From: Salmonella enterica subsp. diarizonae
GTDB taxonomy: Bacteria > Pseudomonadota > Gammaproteobacteria > Enterobacterales > Enterobacteriaceae
Reading direction: 5' to 3'
Assembly: GCF_008692785.1 (NCBI RefSeq)
Contig: NZ_VXJV01000001.1
Location: forward strand, 1 to 64,000
Length of the DNA: 64,000 bases
Shown here: positions 51,135 to 59,117 of the stretch, piece after piece
Position numbering within the stretch: position 1 is the first letter of the stretch
How the letters are laid out: each line of letters begins with the position of its first letter
Made by a program: the position numbers and the translations under genes
The notes under the pieces: model-generated
Told to the model about the DNA's origin: nothing
What the model saw: the letters and a program-made list of their open reading frames with translations, nothing else
Database searches by the model: none

Positions 51135-53087
51135 TTATCTTTGGCTCTTAAAGCGCAGATCCTCCGCATATCCATTCGCCTCGGCCCACCCAGAAACAAC
51201 TCCCTGTAGCTTTTCCATATAGCGATCGTGATCGATTTCATTCCCAAACGAGCAATGTTCATCAGAGTTCAGAAGGGAATCCATGAGCCTCTGTACCCGT
51301 TCCGCTAACTCATCATCCAACTTGATCTGGAGGTAAGCATTCAATGGCTTATCCTTATATGCTTCCCGATGACCAAGGAAGCGCTCGAAGTCAGGTACAC
51401 TGACTCGATGGCGGACTGTTAGTCCCGCGTTTCTGGCTTGACACAATGCTTCATGGATTTTTCGGTTTTCAGTCCACATTCCATTTTTAACTCCATCGGA
51501 GCGGTTAGGTGAATCCGAATCATGGACAAGACTGAAATGGATTTTAAAGTGAGTCAGTACCTTGATTAGCGGTACCAGTATGGCCTTCCCTCTGGCTCGT
51601 ATGACCGCAATCTGATCCATCAATGCATTATCACGCTCGATGATCGAGGCCATAAATGCAGCATGTTCGGTATCTCCTTCAACGAGAATTGGATGAGAAC
51701 CGAAGAATACCTCTGAAAAGCTGGGGTCAATATGTTGCAATGCCTGCAAGCGCTGTTTTTCATCACCCTCAAAAGCTATATGGTCAGAGCGGTAAGTTCT
51801 TGGTGTAACTGCTGAATTTTCTTCCGGATTATCGCGTTCAAGCCTCACAATGGTTGTGTGATCTTCAAATGGATTGATAAAGCACGGAGAGTGAGTAGTC
51901 ATAATCACCTGCCAGTCTGGGTTCTTAGCCAACTGATACAGATGTCTCTGTGCTGCACGAGCAGCCATAGGATGAAGGGCATTCTCGGGTTCATCAATTA
52001 ACAGTAAATAGCCGGGGAAAGCTGGATCATCAGGACTATCAGGGAGCGGAGCACCGCTATCATGTGCATCCAGTTGAGCTCTAACCTGAGCAAGCTCATC
52101 ATGGAGGGCATTCAAATCAGCGTTTTTAGGCGGCTTTTTTAGTTTCTTCTCAAGTTCAGTTACTTCTTTCTCAAGCCGCTTGCGGAATTCAGCACGTACT
52201 TCTTTGTCGCGATTAAGTTCATTGTGAACTTGCAACATTGACCAGAATAGTGCGCGGCGAGCGCCCGTGCCCTGCTGACTAAGAGAGGTATTAGCCCTCC
52301 CGTCAGTGATTTTTAAACTGGAGCCATTCTTGATGAGATCCGCAACTTTAGGAGCCAGAGGGGCAGCACCGATGCTCAGACTAACATCCAGCCCCGGAAA
52401 AATACCTTTAAACCCTTCGGAAACTCGGCCCGCAATACCATTAAAATGTTCTTGATGCTGTTCACTAAGCAAGTTGATACTTCCAGAAACACTTTCAATC
52501 GCTTTTGCTAATGGCGATTCGGGATTAAGCCGCGCGTTCTCAAGCTCTTTCTGTAAAGGGGCGAGAGCAAAACTCAAAAGCACATCTTCTGTTTTCCCTG
52601 CATCATCCAGAGATCCTATACGCAAAGGTCTTGGCAGACGTGAGTTGAAAACTGAATCAGCGCCGCCTGCTTTAGTGTCCTCTGCCCAGTCCCCTTCACC
52701 ATGTTCTCCAGCGGTAGGATCCCAAGTTGTACGGACTTTCAAAAAATCAGGTGCTTTCCACTGCCAACGGCTTTTAACGACGAGAAAACCGTCCCTTTCT
52801 TCTTTCCATTTTGCATCTACATTACCAATACCGTTAGGAATGTGAACTTCGAGCAAAATCTCTGAATGTTCATCCTCTGAAGCATGCTGATGTCGATCGC
52901 TACTGGCATCAAATGCTGTTGGCCCCTTAGCTAACTCATATGCTCGCAAGACTGTTGATTTACCAGCGTTGTTTTTACCTACAAGACAAACAATGTTATC
53001 AAGTGCAATATCGATGCCTTCATTCCCTATACATCCAATGTTCCGAATGGTCATGCGAAGCAATTTTGAACGATTCTCTGCTGCCAT
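51135..53087 (-). CDS. OLD-family ATP-dependent nuclease (ABC ATPase + TOPRIM)
   Basis: A 650-residue protein. N-terminal ABC/SMC-like ATPase with Walker A GKNNAGKS (37-44), a signature-like SLSQQGTGARRALF (268-281), coiled coil (about 300-345), Walker B LLLIDEPE (361-368) and H-loop TTHS (397-400). C-terminal TOPRIM with ILVEGDTE (467-474, catalytic Glu470) and HDSDS (522-526). These are the OLD/GajA parts. No GajB-like helicase is adjacent, so this is a single-protein OLD or part of a new set rather than Gabija; separate ATPase and TOPRIM genes of PARIS are also excluded by the fusion. ATG at 53087 follows AGAGGG. About 284 nt after the WYL gene. Confidence 0.88.
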   Translation of the reverse strand: MAAENRSKLLRMTIRNIGCIGNEGIDIALDNIVCLVGKNNAGKSTVLRAYELAKGPTAFDASSDRHQHASEDEHSEILLEVHIPNGIGNVDAKWKEERDGFLVVKSRWQWKAPDFLKVRTTWDPTAGEHGEGDWAEDTKAGGADSVFNSRLPRPLRIGSLDDAGKTEDVLLSFALAPLQKELENARLNPESPLAKAIESVSGSINLLSEQHQEHFNGIAGRVSEGFKGIFPGLDVSLSIGAAPLAPKVADLIKNGSSLKITDGRANTSLSQQGTGARRALFWSMLQVHNELNRDKEVRAEFRKRLEKEVTELEKKLKKPPKNADLNALHDELAQVRAQLDAHDSGAPLPDSPDDPAFPGYLLLIDEPENALHPMAARAAQRHLYQLAKNPDWQVIMTTHSPCFINPFEDHTTIVRLERDNPEENSAVTPRTYRSDHIAFEGDEKQRLQALQHIDPSFSEVFFGSHPILVEGDTEHAAFMASIIERDNALMDQIAVIRARGKAILVPLIKVLTHFKIHFSLVHDSDSPNRSDGVKNGMWTENRKIHEALCQARNAGLTVRHRVSVPDFERFLGHREAYKDKPLNAYLQIKLDDELAERVQRLMDSLLNSDEHCSFGNEIDHDRYMEKLQGVVSGWAEANGYAEDLRFKSQR

Positions 53088-53324
53088 ATATCCCTCTAAA
53101 TTACAAACAGATAGCTATCTCACTCTACACAAACGAGCGACCTCAAAAGGTGATGCCGACTGTAAACCCGCATTTTTACGAATAGCAGAACTGATTCTGG
53201 CGGTATTTTTTTTCCGGTAAGAGACTGATAGAGGGATGTGATGGATGAGCTTAATTGCAAAGCTACTGAGCAGGGTATAAGCAAACTATGGCTTGTTAGT
53301 TAAGATGAGAACAGCCCGTAGGTG

Positions 53325-53358
53325 ATTGATCGTGGCTGCTTTTTCAGCCACGATCAAT
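53325..53358 (-). terminator. Hairpin after the WYL regulator gene
   Basis: A perfect 14-bp stem, ATTGATCGTGGCTG / CAGCCACGATCAAT, with a 6-nt loop, starting 13 nt past the WYL stop. No T run follows on the minus strand, so it may only partly end transcription or stabilise the mRNA. The remaining gap to 53087 holds nothing else I can identify. Confidence 0.6.
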
Positions 53359-53370
53359 ATCTGGTAATAA

Positions 53371-54297
53371 TTAACTGTTTTTTTGTTCAAACAATGGAGC
53401 TAAACACTGAACGTCTTGTAAAGCCTCTGCATTTAGTACATCAAAGTATAACCACTTATTATTTTCATCATTGACCAAGTCAATTTTCCAATTGGTTTTT
53501 ACATAACAGGCCAATGCTGCACGGCAAGTGACGGAATGGACGTTACCATTTATAGAGAACTCGCGCGATATCTCATTAATTGTTTCTTTTGGTAAATTCT
53601 TTTTAAATTCAATGATAAAAGTGACTTCTTCGTCCCACTCTCTATCCGTCTTCTCAGCAAGAGTCGGCGAAATTGTTGTATCTAAATGAGCATCAAAAAG
53701 CCTGGATAGTTTGAAGTTCTTAAAACCACTGCGCTGTGGTTGTTCCTCATTTCGGTCATAAGCTCTGAAATACCAGTTCTTACGGTCAACAAACAATGCT
53801 AATGGAAACAGTATCCTTTCCCTGTGATCACCACTTTTTGAACCGTAGGAACATCTAATGGCACATTGTCCCTTTATTGCCCTTGTTACCGCCGCTACCT
53901 GTTCTTCTTTGAGACGTTCCGGCTGATAGAGCGGGTCCACTTCATCAATGGGTAGCATTGGCCGCTTTTGCATTAATTCGGAGCGTGTAAACCCATACTG
54001 AATAAGGTTAAGGGCCGTGTGAACACCAATCCTAATTAATGGGGTATAGCTGTCTGCAAGGATAACTGTTCTTTTGGTTGCAGTATCAATGCTGCAGTTA
54101 TCCGGTTTTAGCTCCCGATAGAGAGCAAGATCCTTAGATGCTGCAGCCTGAGCAACCTTGAACTCAGCCATAATCTCAGCTCTGGAGATGCTGCCAAGAT
54201 AGCGAATACAGAGGTCTATGTACGCAAGTCGTTCTGCCTGGGGAAGTGAATAGGCGTCGACCAGCAGTTCCAGATGAACATCATGAAACATTGTCAT
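53371..54297 (-). CDS. BrxR/CapW-like WYL-domain transcription regulator
   Basis: A 308-residue regulator: N-terminal winged helix (about 15-75: ISRAEIMAEFKVAQAAASKDL), WYL domain (about 130-205: AIRCSYGS, FPLALFVDRKNWYFRAYDRN) and C-terminal WCX-like dimerisation part. Size and order are those of BrxR and CapW, repressors that head BREX, CBASS and other defence operons and are released on infection. Here it precedes OLD and nuclease-STAND genes on the same strand. The start at 54297 has GGAG 8 nt before; an ATG two codons later is also possible. Confidence 0.85.
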   Translation of the reverse strand: MTMFHDVHLELLVDAYSLPQAERLAYIDLCIRYLGSISRAEIMAEFKVAQAAASKDLALYRELKPDNCSIDTATKRTVILADSYTPLIRIGVHTALNLIQYGFTRSELMQKRPMLPIDEVDPLYQPERLKEEQVAAVTRAIKGQCAIRCSYGSKSGDHRERILFPLALFVDRKNWYFRAYDRNEEQPQRSGFKNFKLSRLFDAHLDTTISPTLAEKTDREWDEEVTFIIEFKKNLPKETINEISREFSINGNVHSVTCRAALACYVKTNWKIDLVNDENNKWLYFDVLNAEALQDVQCLAPLFEQKNS

Positions 54298-54365
54298 CGA
54301 TACGCTCCGCTTTATGATCTATTAAATATACTGTTCATTATCACATGTTGCACTGCTTTACGCAA

Positions 54366-54383
54366 TGAGATAGGATTATCTCA
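54366..54383. promoter_or_regulatory. Candidate operator of the WYL regulator
   Basis: TGAGAT-N6-ATCTCA, a perfect 6-6-6 inverted repeat about 70 bp upstream of the regulator start. Autoregulation through such repeats is known for BrxR/CapW; the assignment is inferred. The rest of 54298-54640 contains an 8-bp hairpin, GTGAGGGA/TCCCTCAC (54473-54502), and no gene. Confidence 0.5.
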
Positions 54384-54640
54384 GTCGAGAAAGTAATCAA
54401 ATCGACATGATAGCTCAGGAAGGTTCATTCAGGTGAAGTCGTTGATCTGGTTGGATTAGCACTGAGGGGGGAGTGAGGGACTGTCTGCAAACAATCCCTC
54501 ACCAGAAAAACAAAAACTCTGCGGAGCGTAATTCACCACTGAGTCTTGCTGATCAGAATGTTGAGTATACGTTAATTATAGCGTAGCCGACAAGCCTGCC
54601 TCTGGTGAAATGACACTCCTTGCAACATAAGGAGTGGTAA

Positions 54641-54802
54641 ATGACCACACCACGAATGGGCTACTGCCCACGCTGTAAACAGGATTGTGAAATCTCTTTT
54701 GCTACAAAAGCCATTCATGAAAAGACGGGTAAGGTAATTTTGCCGAAAAAGGGTAAAGTCCTTGTCATTCCTCATTGTACGGCTTGTCGTAAGACTAAAT
54801 AG
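54641..54802 (+). CDS. Small zinc-ribbon protein (53 aa)
   Basis: A 53-residue protein, MTTPRMGYCPRCKQDCEISF..., with CxxC at 9/12, Cys16, and a second CxxC at 46/49 (HCTACRKTK), so a zinc-ribbon fold is likely. AAGGAG lies 6 nt before the ATG. It opens a run of four plus-strand genes and is divergent from the WYL regulator. Function unknown; DNA, RNA or protein binding are all possible. Confidence 0.72.
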   Translation: MTTPRMGYCPRCKQDCEISFATKAIHEKTGKVILPKKGKVLVIPHCTACRKTK

Positions 54803-54882
54803 TTCAACCAGTGCCAGGCAGGTCAATGTGGCCTGCCATTAATTGCTTTACATAGCTCAACTTCTATTTTAAGAGTAATGCA

Positions 54883-55227
54883 ATGAAAAAAATTCTTCGT
54901 AATGTCATTCTTACTACAGCTGTGGTTTCTGGTTCAGTATTCGCAGCAGATAGTAGCCAGAAGGTCGCACTTTCTGATCTTCATTTTGCCACAACACCAA
55001 ATGGAATGCAGCAAATTGAAGGTAATGGTATTAATACTACTAGTCAGACACTCAAGCATGTGTTTGTGAAATTTAACCTTCTTCAAAATAATACTGTAGT
55101 GGGGCAAACCATCGCTATGGTAGAGAATCTTGAGGCCGGACAGAACTGGAAAGTACAGGCTCCTTATAATAGTTTTGCTGTTAAGCCTGATAGTTTCAAG
55201 GTTACTGAGATTAACGTTATAAATTGA
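54883..55227 (+). CDS. Secreted FxLYD-like protein (114 aa)
   Basis: A 114-residue protein with a Sec signal peptide (cleavage after SVFA, residue 21) and a single beta-sandwich-like domain: GNGINTTSQTLKHVFVKFNLLQNNTVVGQT and later LEAGQNWKVQAP, the alternating pattern of FxLYD domains. No Cys, no lipobox, so probably periplasmic and soluble. Role unknown. 80 nt after the zinc-ribbon gene. Confidence 0.75.
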   Translation: MKKILRNVILTTAVVSGSVFAADSSQKVALSDLHFATTPNGMQQIEGNGINTTSQTLKHVFVKFNLLQNNTVVGQTIAMVENLEAGQNWKVQAPYNSFAVKPDSFKVTEINVIN

Positions 55228-55275
55228 TGTTTTTATTGAATGTTTGTTCTCAAGAGCAAATTATCAGGAATGTAA

Positions 55276-55974
55276 ATGAACACACTGACAGTATCTTTGG
55301 TAACAATAATGATCCCTGGTGTCATTATGGCACTAATTTATGATACTTACACTCAACATAAATCCTGGGATTCATTTCGATATGTTCTGATGTCGGTTGT
55401 ATTTGGTATCGTTACTTATCTGGCAATGCAGGCAGCAGTGAGCTTATTTCAACTGATTGCTGGGATCGGTGATACCAAATCCATTAATTGGAGATTACTG
55501 TCAGTCTGGTCAATTCCCAATGAGGAAAAGATAGCGATTAATCCACTGGAGATCTTACTGGGCGGGCTTTGTGCTATCCCCTTAGGGCTGATTGCTGTCT
55601 ATCTTGCGACCAAACGGACATTTCATGAACTGTTACTGCGTAAGGGCATTTCAAATAAATACGGTGATGATAATGCCTTTATACGGTCAGTTGAGATCAT
55701 GCACAGAAATACAGGGCAATGCTACGTTCTGTTGCATGAAAATAATATGCTCATTCATGGAACAGTCTATCTGTATAACGAAAATGAGAAAACGCAGGAG
55801 CTGGGGCTTCTAAATGCTACTGTACTCAGTTCGGAAACAGGTACAGTTCTCTGGACGACGGGATTTATCTATCTTTCAAAAGAATACGGTAAAATGGTCG
55901 TATTTGAAAATTACATTGAGGTTCCACATGACAAAGAATCAGATGCCGAAAATAACCAGAATGCCGACCTTTGA
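55276..55974 (+). CDS. DUF6338-like membrane protein (232 aa)
   Basis: A 232-residue protein with three membrane segments (about 7-22, 36-60, 92-112) and a cytosolic C-terminal half with the pattern TGQCYVLLHENNMLIHGTVYLYNENEKTQELGLLNA, resembling DUF6338 proteins in which this part is a small beta domain. No enzymatic motif seen. Overlaps the next gene by 47 nt, so they are probably co-expressed. Confidence 0.7.
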   Translation: MNTLTVSLVTIMIPGVIMALIYDTYTQHKSWDSFRYVLMSVVFGIVTYLAMQAAVSLFQLIAGIGDTKSINWRLLSVWSIPNEEKIAINPLEILLGGLCAIPLGLIAVYLATKRTFHELLLRKGISNKYGDDNAFIRSVEIMHRNTGQCYVLLHENNMLIHGTVYLYNENEKTQELGLLNATVLSSETGTVLWTTGFIYLSKEYGKMVVFENYIEVPHDKESDAENNQNADL

Positions 55975-56176
55975 TGGCCGGGAGTTAGGTGCACAGGCCG
56001 GGCTACAAATGGCAGTGAATGGTGCTCAAGTTGAAACCAGGGGAATCCAGATGGTTGCGCGTCCGCAACAAGGTAATCAAATTCCGGGGTATGGTCGTCA
56101 AACTTCTGCTCAGACAACATCTCAGGGTACTTTTGCCCCTGTGAGTGGCCCGAAGATCCCGCCGATGAAAAAATAA
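55928..56176 (+). CDS. Small Gln/Pro-rich protein (82 aa), unknown
   Basis: An 82-residue protein starting MTKNQMPKITRMPTFDGREL and ending KIPPMKK, rich in Gln, Gly and Pro and probably unstructured. It begins inside the 3' end of the membrane-protein gene; GAGG lies 7 nt upstream. Nothing similar recognised. A frame start further upstream at 55814 is a shadow of the membrane gene. Confidence 0.6.
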   Translation: MTKNQMPKITRMPTFDGRELGAQAGLQMAVNGAQVETRGIQMVARPQQGNQIPGYGRQTSAQTTSQGTFAPVSGPKIPPMKK

Positions 56177-56220
56177 TTGCATTAAAAATTATTTCAGACA
56201 GATATCATCTCGGTGAATCC

Positions 56221-56256
56221 CCCCGCATCCTTACCGGATAGCGGGGATTTTTGTTT
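56221..56256 (+). terminator. Terminator of the 54641-56176 gene run
   Basis: CCCCGC, 14-nt loop, GCGGGG then ATTTTTGTTTTTT, 45 nt after the 82-residue gene and 20 nt before the GTPase gene. Confidence 0.85.
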
Positions 56257-56275
56257 TTTACGCTGAGATATCCGT

Positions 56276-57151
56276 ATGAATAAATCTGTCGGCCTTCAGG
56301 CCCTTGAAAAACCACTGGCTTCGTTACCGCATACCCTACGCAATCTCGTTTTTGAACGTCTCCAACATCTGACTCACTACGAACCCGTCATTGGCATTAT
56401 GGGCAAAACAGGTGCCGGTAAATCATCACTTTGCAATGCTCTGTTCCAGGGTGAAGTCACTCCGATCAGCAATGTGGAGGCCTGCACGCGTGAGGCGATA
56501 CACTTTAGACTTCGTAATGGCAATCACAGCCTAATGGTTGTTGATTTACCTGGTGTGGGTGAAAGCGAGCAACGTGACGAGGAATATACAGCACTTTATC
56601 GTCACATTCTGCCAGAACTGGATTTAGTGCTGTGGGTTATCAAAACCGATGACCGGGCACTGTCAGTGGATGAACACTTCTATCGCAAGGTGATGCAGGA
56701 TTATCAGAAGAGGGTTCTGTTCGTGGTTAATCAAGCTGACAAGGCCGAACCCTGCCATCAATGGAATACCACCAGCAATACACCATCCCATAGCCAACAG
56801 TCGACAATTGAGGCCAAGCAGAGCGCTGTACAACAGATCTTCCTGCCGCACCATCCAGTCTGTGTTGTATCGGCCCGAACTGGTTGGGGGCTGGATGCGA
56901 TGGTCGAGACAATGATGCGCAGCCTGCCTGACCGGGCCACCAGCCCACTGACGACACAGCTGCATGGCAGGCTCTGCACGGAGCCGGTAAAAAAGCAGGC
57001 CAGGGACAGTTTCAGCCATGCCGTGGGAAAGGTGTTTGATGGCGTGGAGTCATCCCCTCTGCTTCCGGCACCGGTTCGGGCGGTCATGCGTACCGTACGG
57101 GAAACGGTTGTGTCAGTCGCACGGGCCGTCTGGGACTGGATATTCTTCTGA
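56276..57151 (+). CDS. YfjP/YeeP-like GTPase
   Basis: A 291-residue GTPase of the Era/YfjP type found in CP4-57 and many enterobacterial islands. G1 GKTGAGKSS (about 43-51), G3 DLPGVGES, G4 NQADK, G5-like SARTGWG. Its C terminus is hydrophobic (VWDWIFF), suggesting membrane contact. In CP4-57 yfjP closes the cargo slot in the same way. Function in the island unknown. Confidence 0.88.
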   Translation: MNKSVGLQALEKPLASLPHTLRNLVFERLQHLTHYEPVIGIMGKTGAGKSSLCNALFQGEVTPISNVEACTREAIHFRLRNGNHSLMVVDLPGVGESEQRDEEYTALYRHILPELDLVLWVIKTDDRALSVDEHFYRKVMQDYQKRVLFVVNQADKAEPCHQWNTTSNTPSHSQQSTIEAKQSAVQQIFLPHHPVCVVSARTGWGLDAMVETMMRSLPDRATSPLTTQLHGRLCTEPVKKQARDSFSHAVGKVFDGVESSPLLPAPVRAVMRTVRETVVSVARAVWDWIFF

Positions 57152-57364
57152 TGTTGCCCGGGCATGGTCATGACGTCGGACACACCCTGTCCGTTTATGG
57201 CGATTTTACACCAGGTAAAAAAGCCAGCCTCCCTGACAGGCAGCGCCATTCCTGATATCGACCGATTTAAAAAATCGTCTTTCTGTGTCCATACCCTGCC
57301 ATACCCCCTTGTTACACTAACCCACATCTTTTCAGTGAATTAGCTTACCGGAGAATGAAGCCTC

Positions 57365-58072
57365 ATGACTCAGGCTGAGCGTCGCCATGACCGGCTTGCC
57401 GTCAGACTGTCGATGATTATTGGTCGTCTTGTGGCAGGCGAAACGCTGGATATGCGCAAACTGGCCGCCGAGTTTGGCGTGTCGGTCCGCACCCTGCGCC
57501 GGGATTTTCGTGAACGACTGATGTACCTGGACCTGGAGTATCGTCAGGGCCGGTGCCGTCTGCTGTCCGGCAGCCGTCAGCGGGAACTGGCGGTGATGAC
57601 CTTTGCCCGTCAGTCTGGCGTTGAGAGCTTGTTTCCGGGACTGGATGGTCATCTTGTCAGTTCGCTTCTGAGCGGCCCGGGGGAGTCGCCCTGCCTTATC
57701 TGGCAGGGCGAATCTGCACAGACCATCACCGATGGTGGGGTCTTTACCCAACTGGTGAATGCCGTCCAGGAGTGCCGGAAAGTGACCCTGCGTGGCAACG
57801 GATGCAGCCATACGGATATCGCCCCCTACCGGCTGGTTCTGCATGCCGGTAACTGGTATCTGACGGGAGCACACCAGGCCCGCATCATCGCACTGCCACT
57901 GGCTGATATTCGGGTCGTCACGCTTCATCCCGACAGTTTTACCCCCGACGCTACTGTGCGCGCCATCCTTTCCCGTCCGGATTTTTTACAGGCATTACCC
58001 CATTTCCGGTTCATTGGTGAAGTGCTGTCCGGCTTTGTCCCTGAACCACATCAACCCATAACAGAAGGATAA
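57365..58072 (+). CDS. YfjR/YafY-like WYL regulator
   Basis: A 235-residue regulator: DeoR-type helix-turn-helix (about 20-65: LDMRKLAAEFGVSVRTLRRDF) and WYL domain (about 130-190: YRLVLHAGNWYLTGAHQ). It matches E. coli CP4-57 YfjR in size and order and follows the GTPase by 213 nt; that gap has no gene that I see. Probably controls island genes. Confidence 0.88.
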   Translation: MTQAERRHDRLAVRLSMIIGRLVAGETLDMRKLAAEFGVSVRTLRRDFRERLMYLDLEYRQGRCRLLSGSRQRELAVMTFARQSGVESLFPGLDGHLVSSLLSGPGESPCLIWQGESAQTITDGGVFTQLVNAVQECRKVTLRGNGCSHTDIAPYRLVLHAGNWYLTGAHQARIIALPLADIRVVTLHPDSFTPDATVRAILSRPDFLQALPHFRFIGEVLSGFVPEPHQPITEG

Positions 58073-58073
58073 C

Positions 58074-58223
58074 ATGATGAAAATAAGACGTATAACACCC
58101 GGCAATCCGACTTCCGGCAAACGCTGCCCGGACTGCGGCTCTCACGACACCATTCCCTGGGCCGATGGCTGGATGTGCAGGGACTGCGGATGTGAGTGGG
58201 GCAAAGACAACGGTTATCTGTAA
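58074..58223 (+). CDS. Small zinc-ribbon protein (49 aa)
   Basis: MMKIRRITPGNPTSGKRCPDCGSHD...CRDCGCEWGKDNGYL, 49 residues, with CPDC and CRDC pairs at about 18/21 and 35/38: a typical zinc ribbon. It starts one base after the WYL regulator stop, with AAGGATAAC before it, so it is surely in the same operon. Confidence 0.78.
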   Translation: MMKIRRITPGNPTSGKRCPDCGSHDTIPWADGWMCRDCGCEWGKDNGYL

Positions 58224-58234
58224 AGGTGGCTCCC

Positions 58235-58450
58235 ATGAGATTCTGGAAGGCCGCCGGTAAACTCGCCGTTGAGGCGGCGAAAGACGCACTCAGCAGTGCG
58301 CGTGAAGTGAAGGAGATGCATGACTGCCTGGAAGGCAAAAGCAACGCAGAGCTGAGAAAGATAACCACTGACAGTGGTTTTTTCAGCAGTACAACGGCAA
58401 CGGAAAAGCGTCTGGCACGAAAAGTCTTGCGAGACCGGGGGGAACGTTAG
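58235..58450 (+). CDS. Small basic protein (71 aa), unknown
   Basis: A 71-residue protein from the ATG at 58235 (GGTGG 7 nt upstream): MRFWKAAGKLAVEAAKDALS..., then ELRKITTDSGFFSSTTATEKRLARKVLRDRGER. Basic, mostly helical, no membrane segment. Sits 11 nt after the zinc-ribbon gene in the same operon. Not recognised. Confidence 0.65.
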   Translation: MRFWKAAGKLAVEAAKDALSSAREVKEMHDCLEGKSNAELRKITTDSGFFSSTTATEKRLARKVLRDRGER

Positions 58451-58598
58451 TTATTTCGCAGGGCCTGCACAGGCCCTGCCTGTGGTTCATATTCAGGGGA
58501 AAGTGAATGTCTTCTCTGTAACGATACGAGGGAGACAGGCCAGCCCGCGATTCACGCCATATAAGCATTGTTACTTTAACAATAAACAGGATGAACAG

Positions 58599-58847
58599 AT
58601 GAAAGCGTTTATATTGCCATTAATGGTTTCTGGTTTTTTATTGAGTGCCTCCGCCAGTGCTGCTGCGGTTAAATTGCCCCGGACAGTGACTGATGTGAAA
58701 GGCGGCAGTGAGCTGATGTGCGGAAGTGAAGATGTGAAAGACGGGACGTGCAGCCTCATTAGTGTCTCTGATGATGGCCACTATGCGCTGTTAAGCAGCC
58801 CGGGGGGCATGGCCTGCTATGATCTTCCGCCAATTTGCCTCTTCTGA
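58599..58847 (+). CDS. Small secreted protein (82 aa), unknown
   Basis: An 82-residue protein with a clear signal peptide (MKAFILPLMVSGFLLSASAS-AAA) and four Cys in the mature part (LMCGSEDVKDGTCS ... MACYDLPPICLF), likely two disulphides in the periplasm. The ATG at 58599 follows AGGATGAACAG. Not recognised; small disulphide-bonded exported proteins are frequent at the ends of CP4-57-like islands. Confidence 0.68.
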   Translation: MKAFILPLMVSGFLLSASASAAAVKLPRTVTDVKGGSELMCGSEDVKDGTCSLISVSDDGHYALLSSPGGMACYDLPPICLF

Positions 58848-58945
58848 ACTCCCTCGAAGTCAACAAAACCCCTGTAATAACTGATAAAACAAGAGAAATG
58901 ACCCCACCATTGTCGCCTAAAGGTAATCGGCATCAAGTCCTTTTT

Positions 58946-59066
58946 GGGGGTACATTAGGGGGTGTTATTTTCCTTTAAAATATCAGCACCCCCATAATGG
59001 TAAAAATGTGATGTATAACAATGGGTTTTAACGACATCTTTGTTATACAAGGAGTACATTGGGGGT
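58946..59066. other. Repeats upstream of the second integrase
   Basis: GGGGGTACATTAGGGGGTG (58946-58964) and GTACATTGGGGGTATCA (59054-59070 region) are similar repeats, with an inverted partner CACCCCCATAATGG at 58987-59000, and a perfect 9-bp inverted repeat TGTATAACA/TGTTATACA (59012-59020, 59041-59049). The placement fits integrase arm sites and an operator. No copy of the ssrA 3' end is visible here. Confidence 0.5.
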
Positions 59067-59117
59067 ATCAGGTTAGGTACTGGCGGAAATCCCCTTCATC
59101 AAAAGCCGGAGAATGTC

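Noticed and set aside
51135..53087. Gabija (GajA) assignment for the OLD-family gene
   Set aside because: The neighbouring genes encode a STAND-nuclease fusion and a WYL regulator; no UvrD-like GajB helicase is present on either side.
58850..59117. Right attachment site (second ssrA 3' end) of the first island
   Set aside because: I looked for the CCGCCAGCTCCACCA core and did not find it here or elsewhere to the right in the window.
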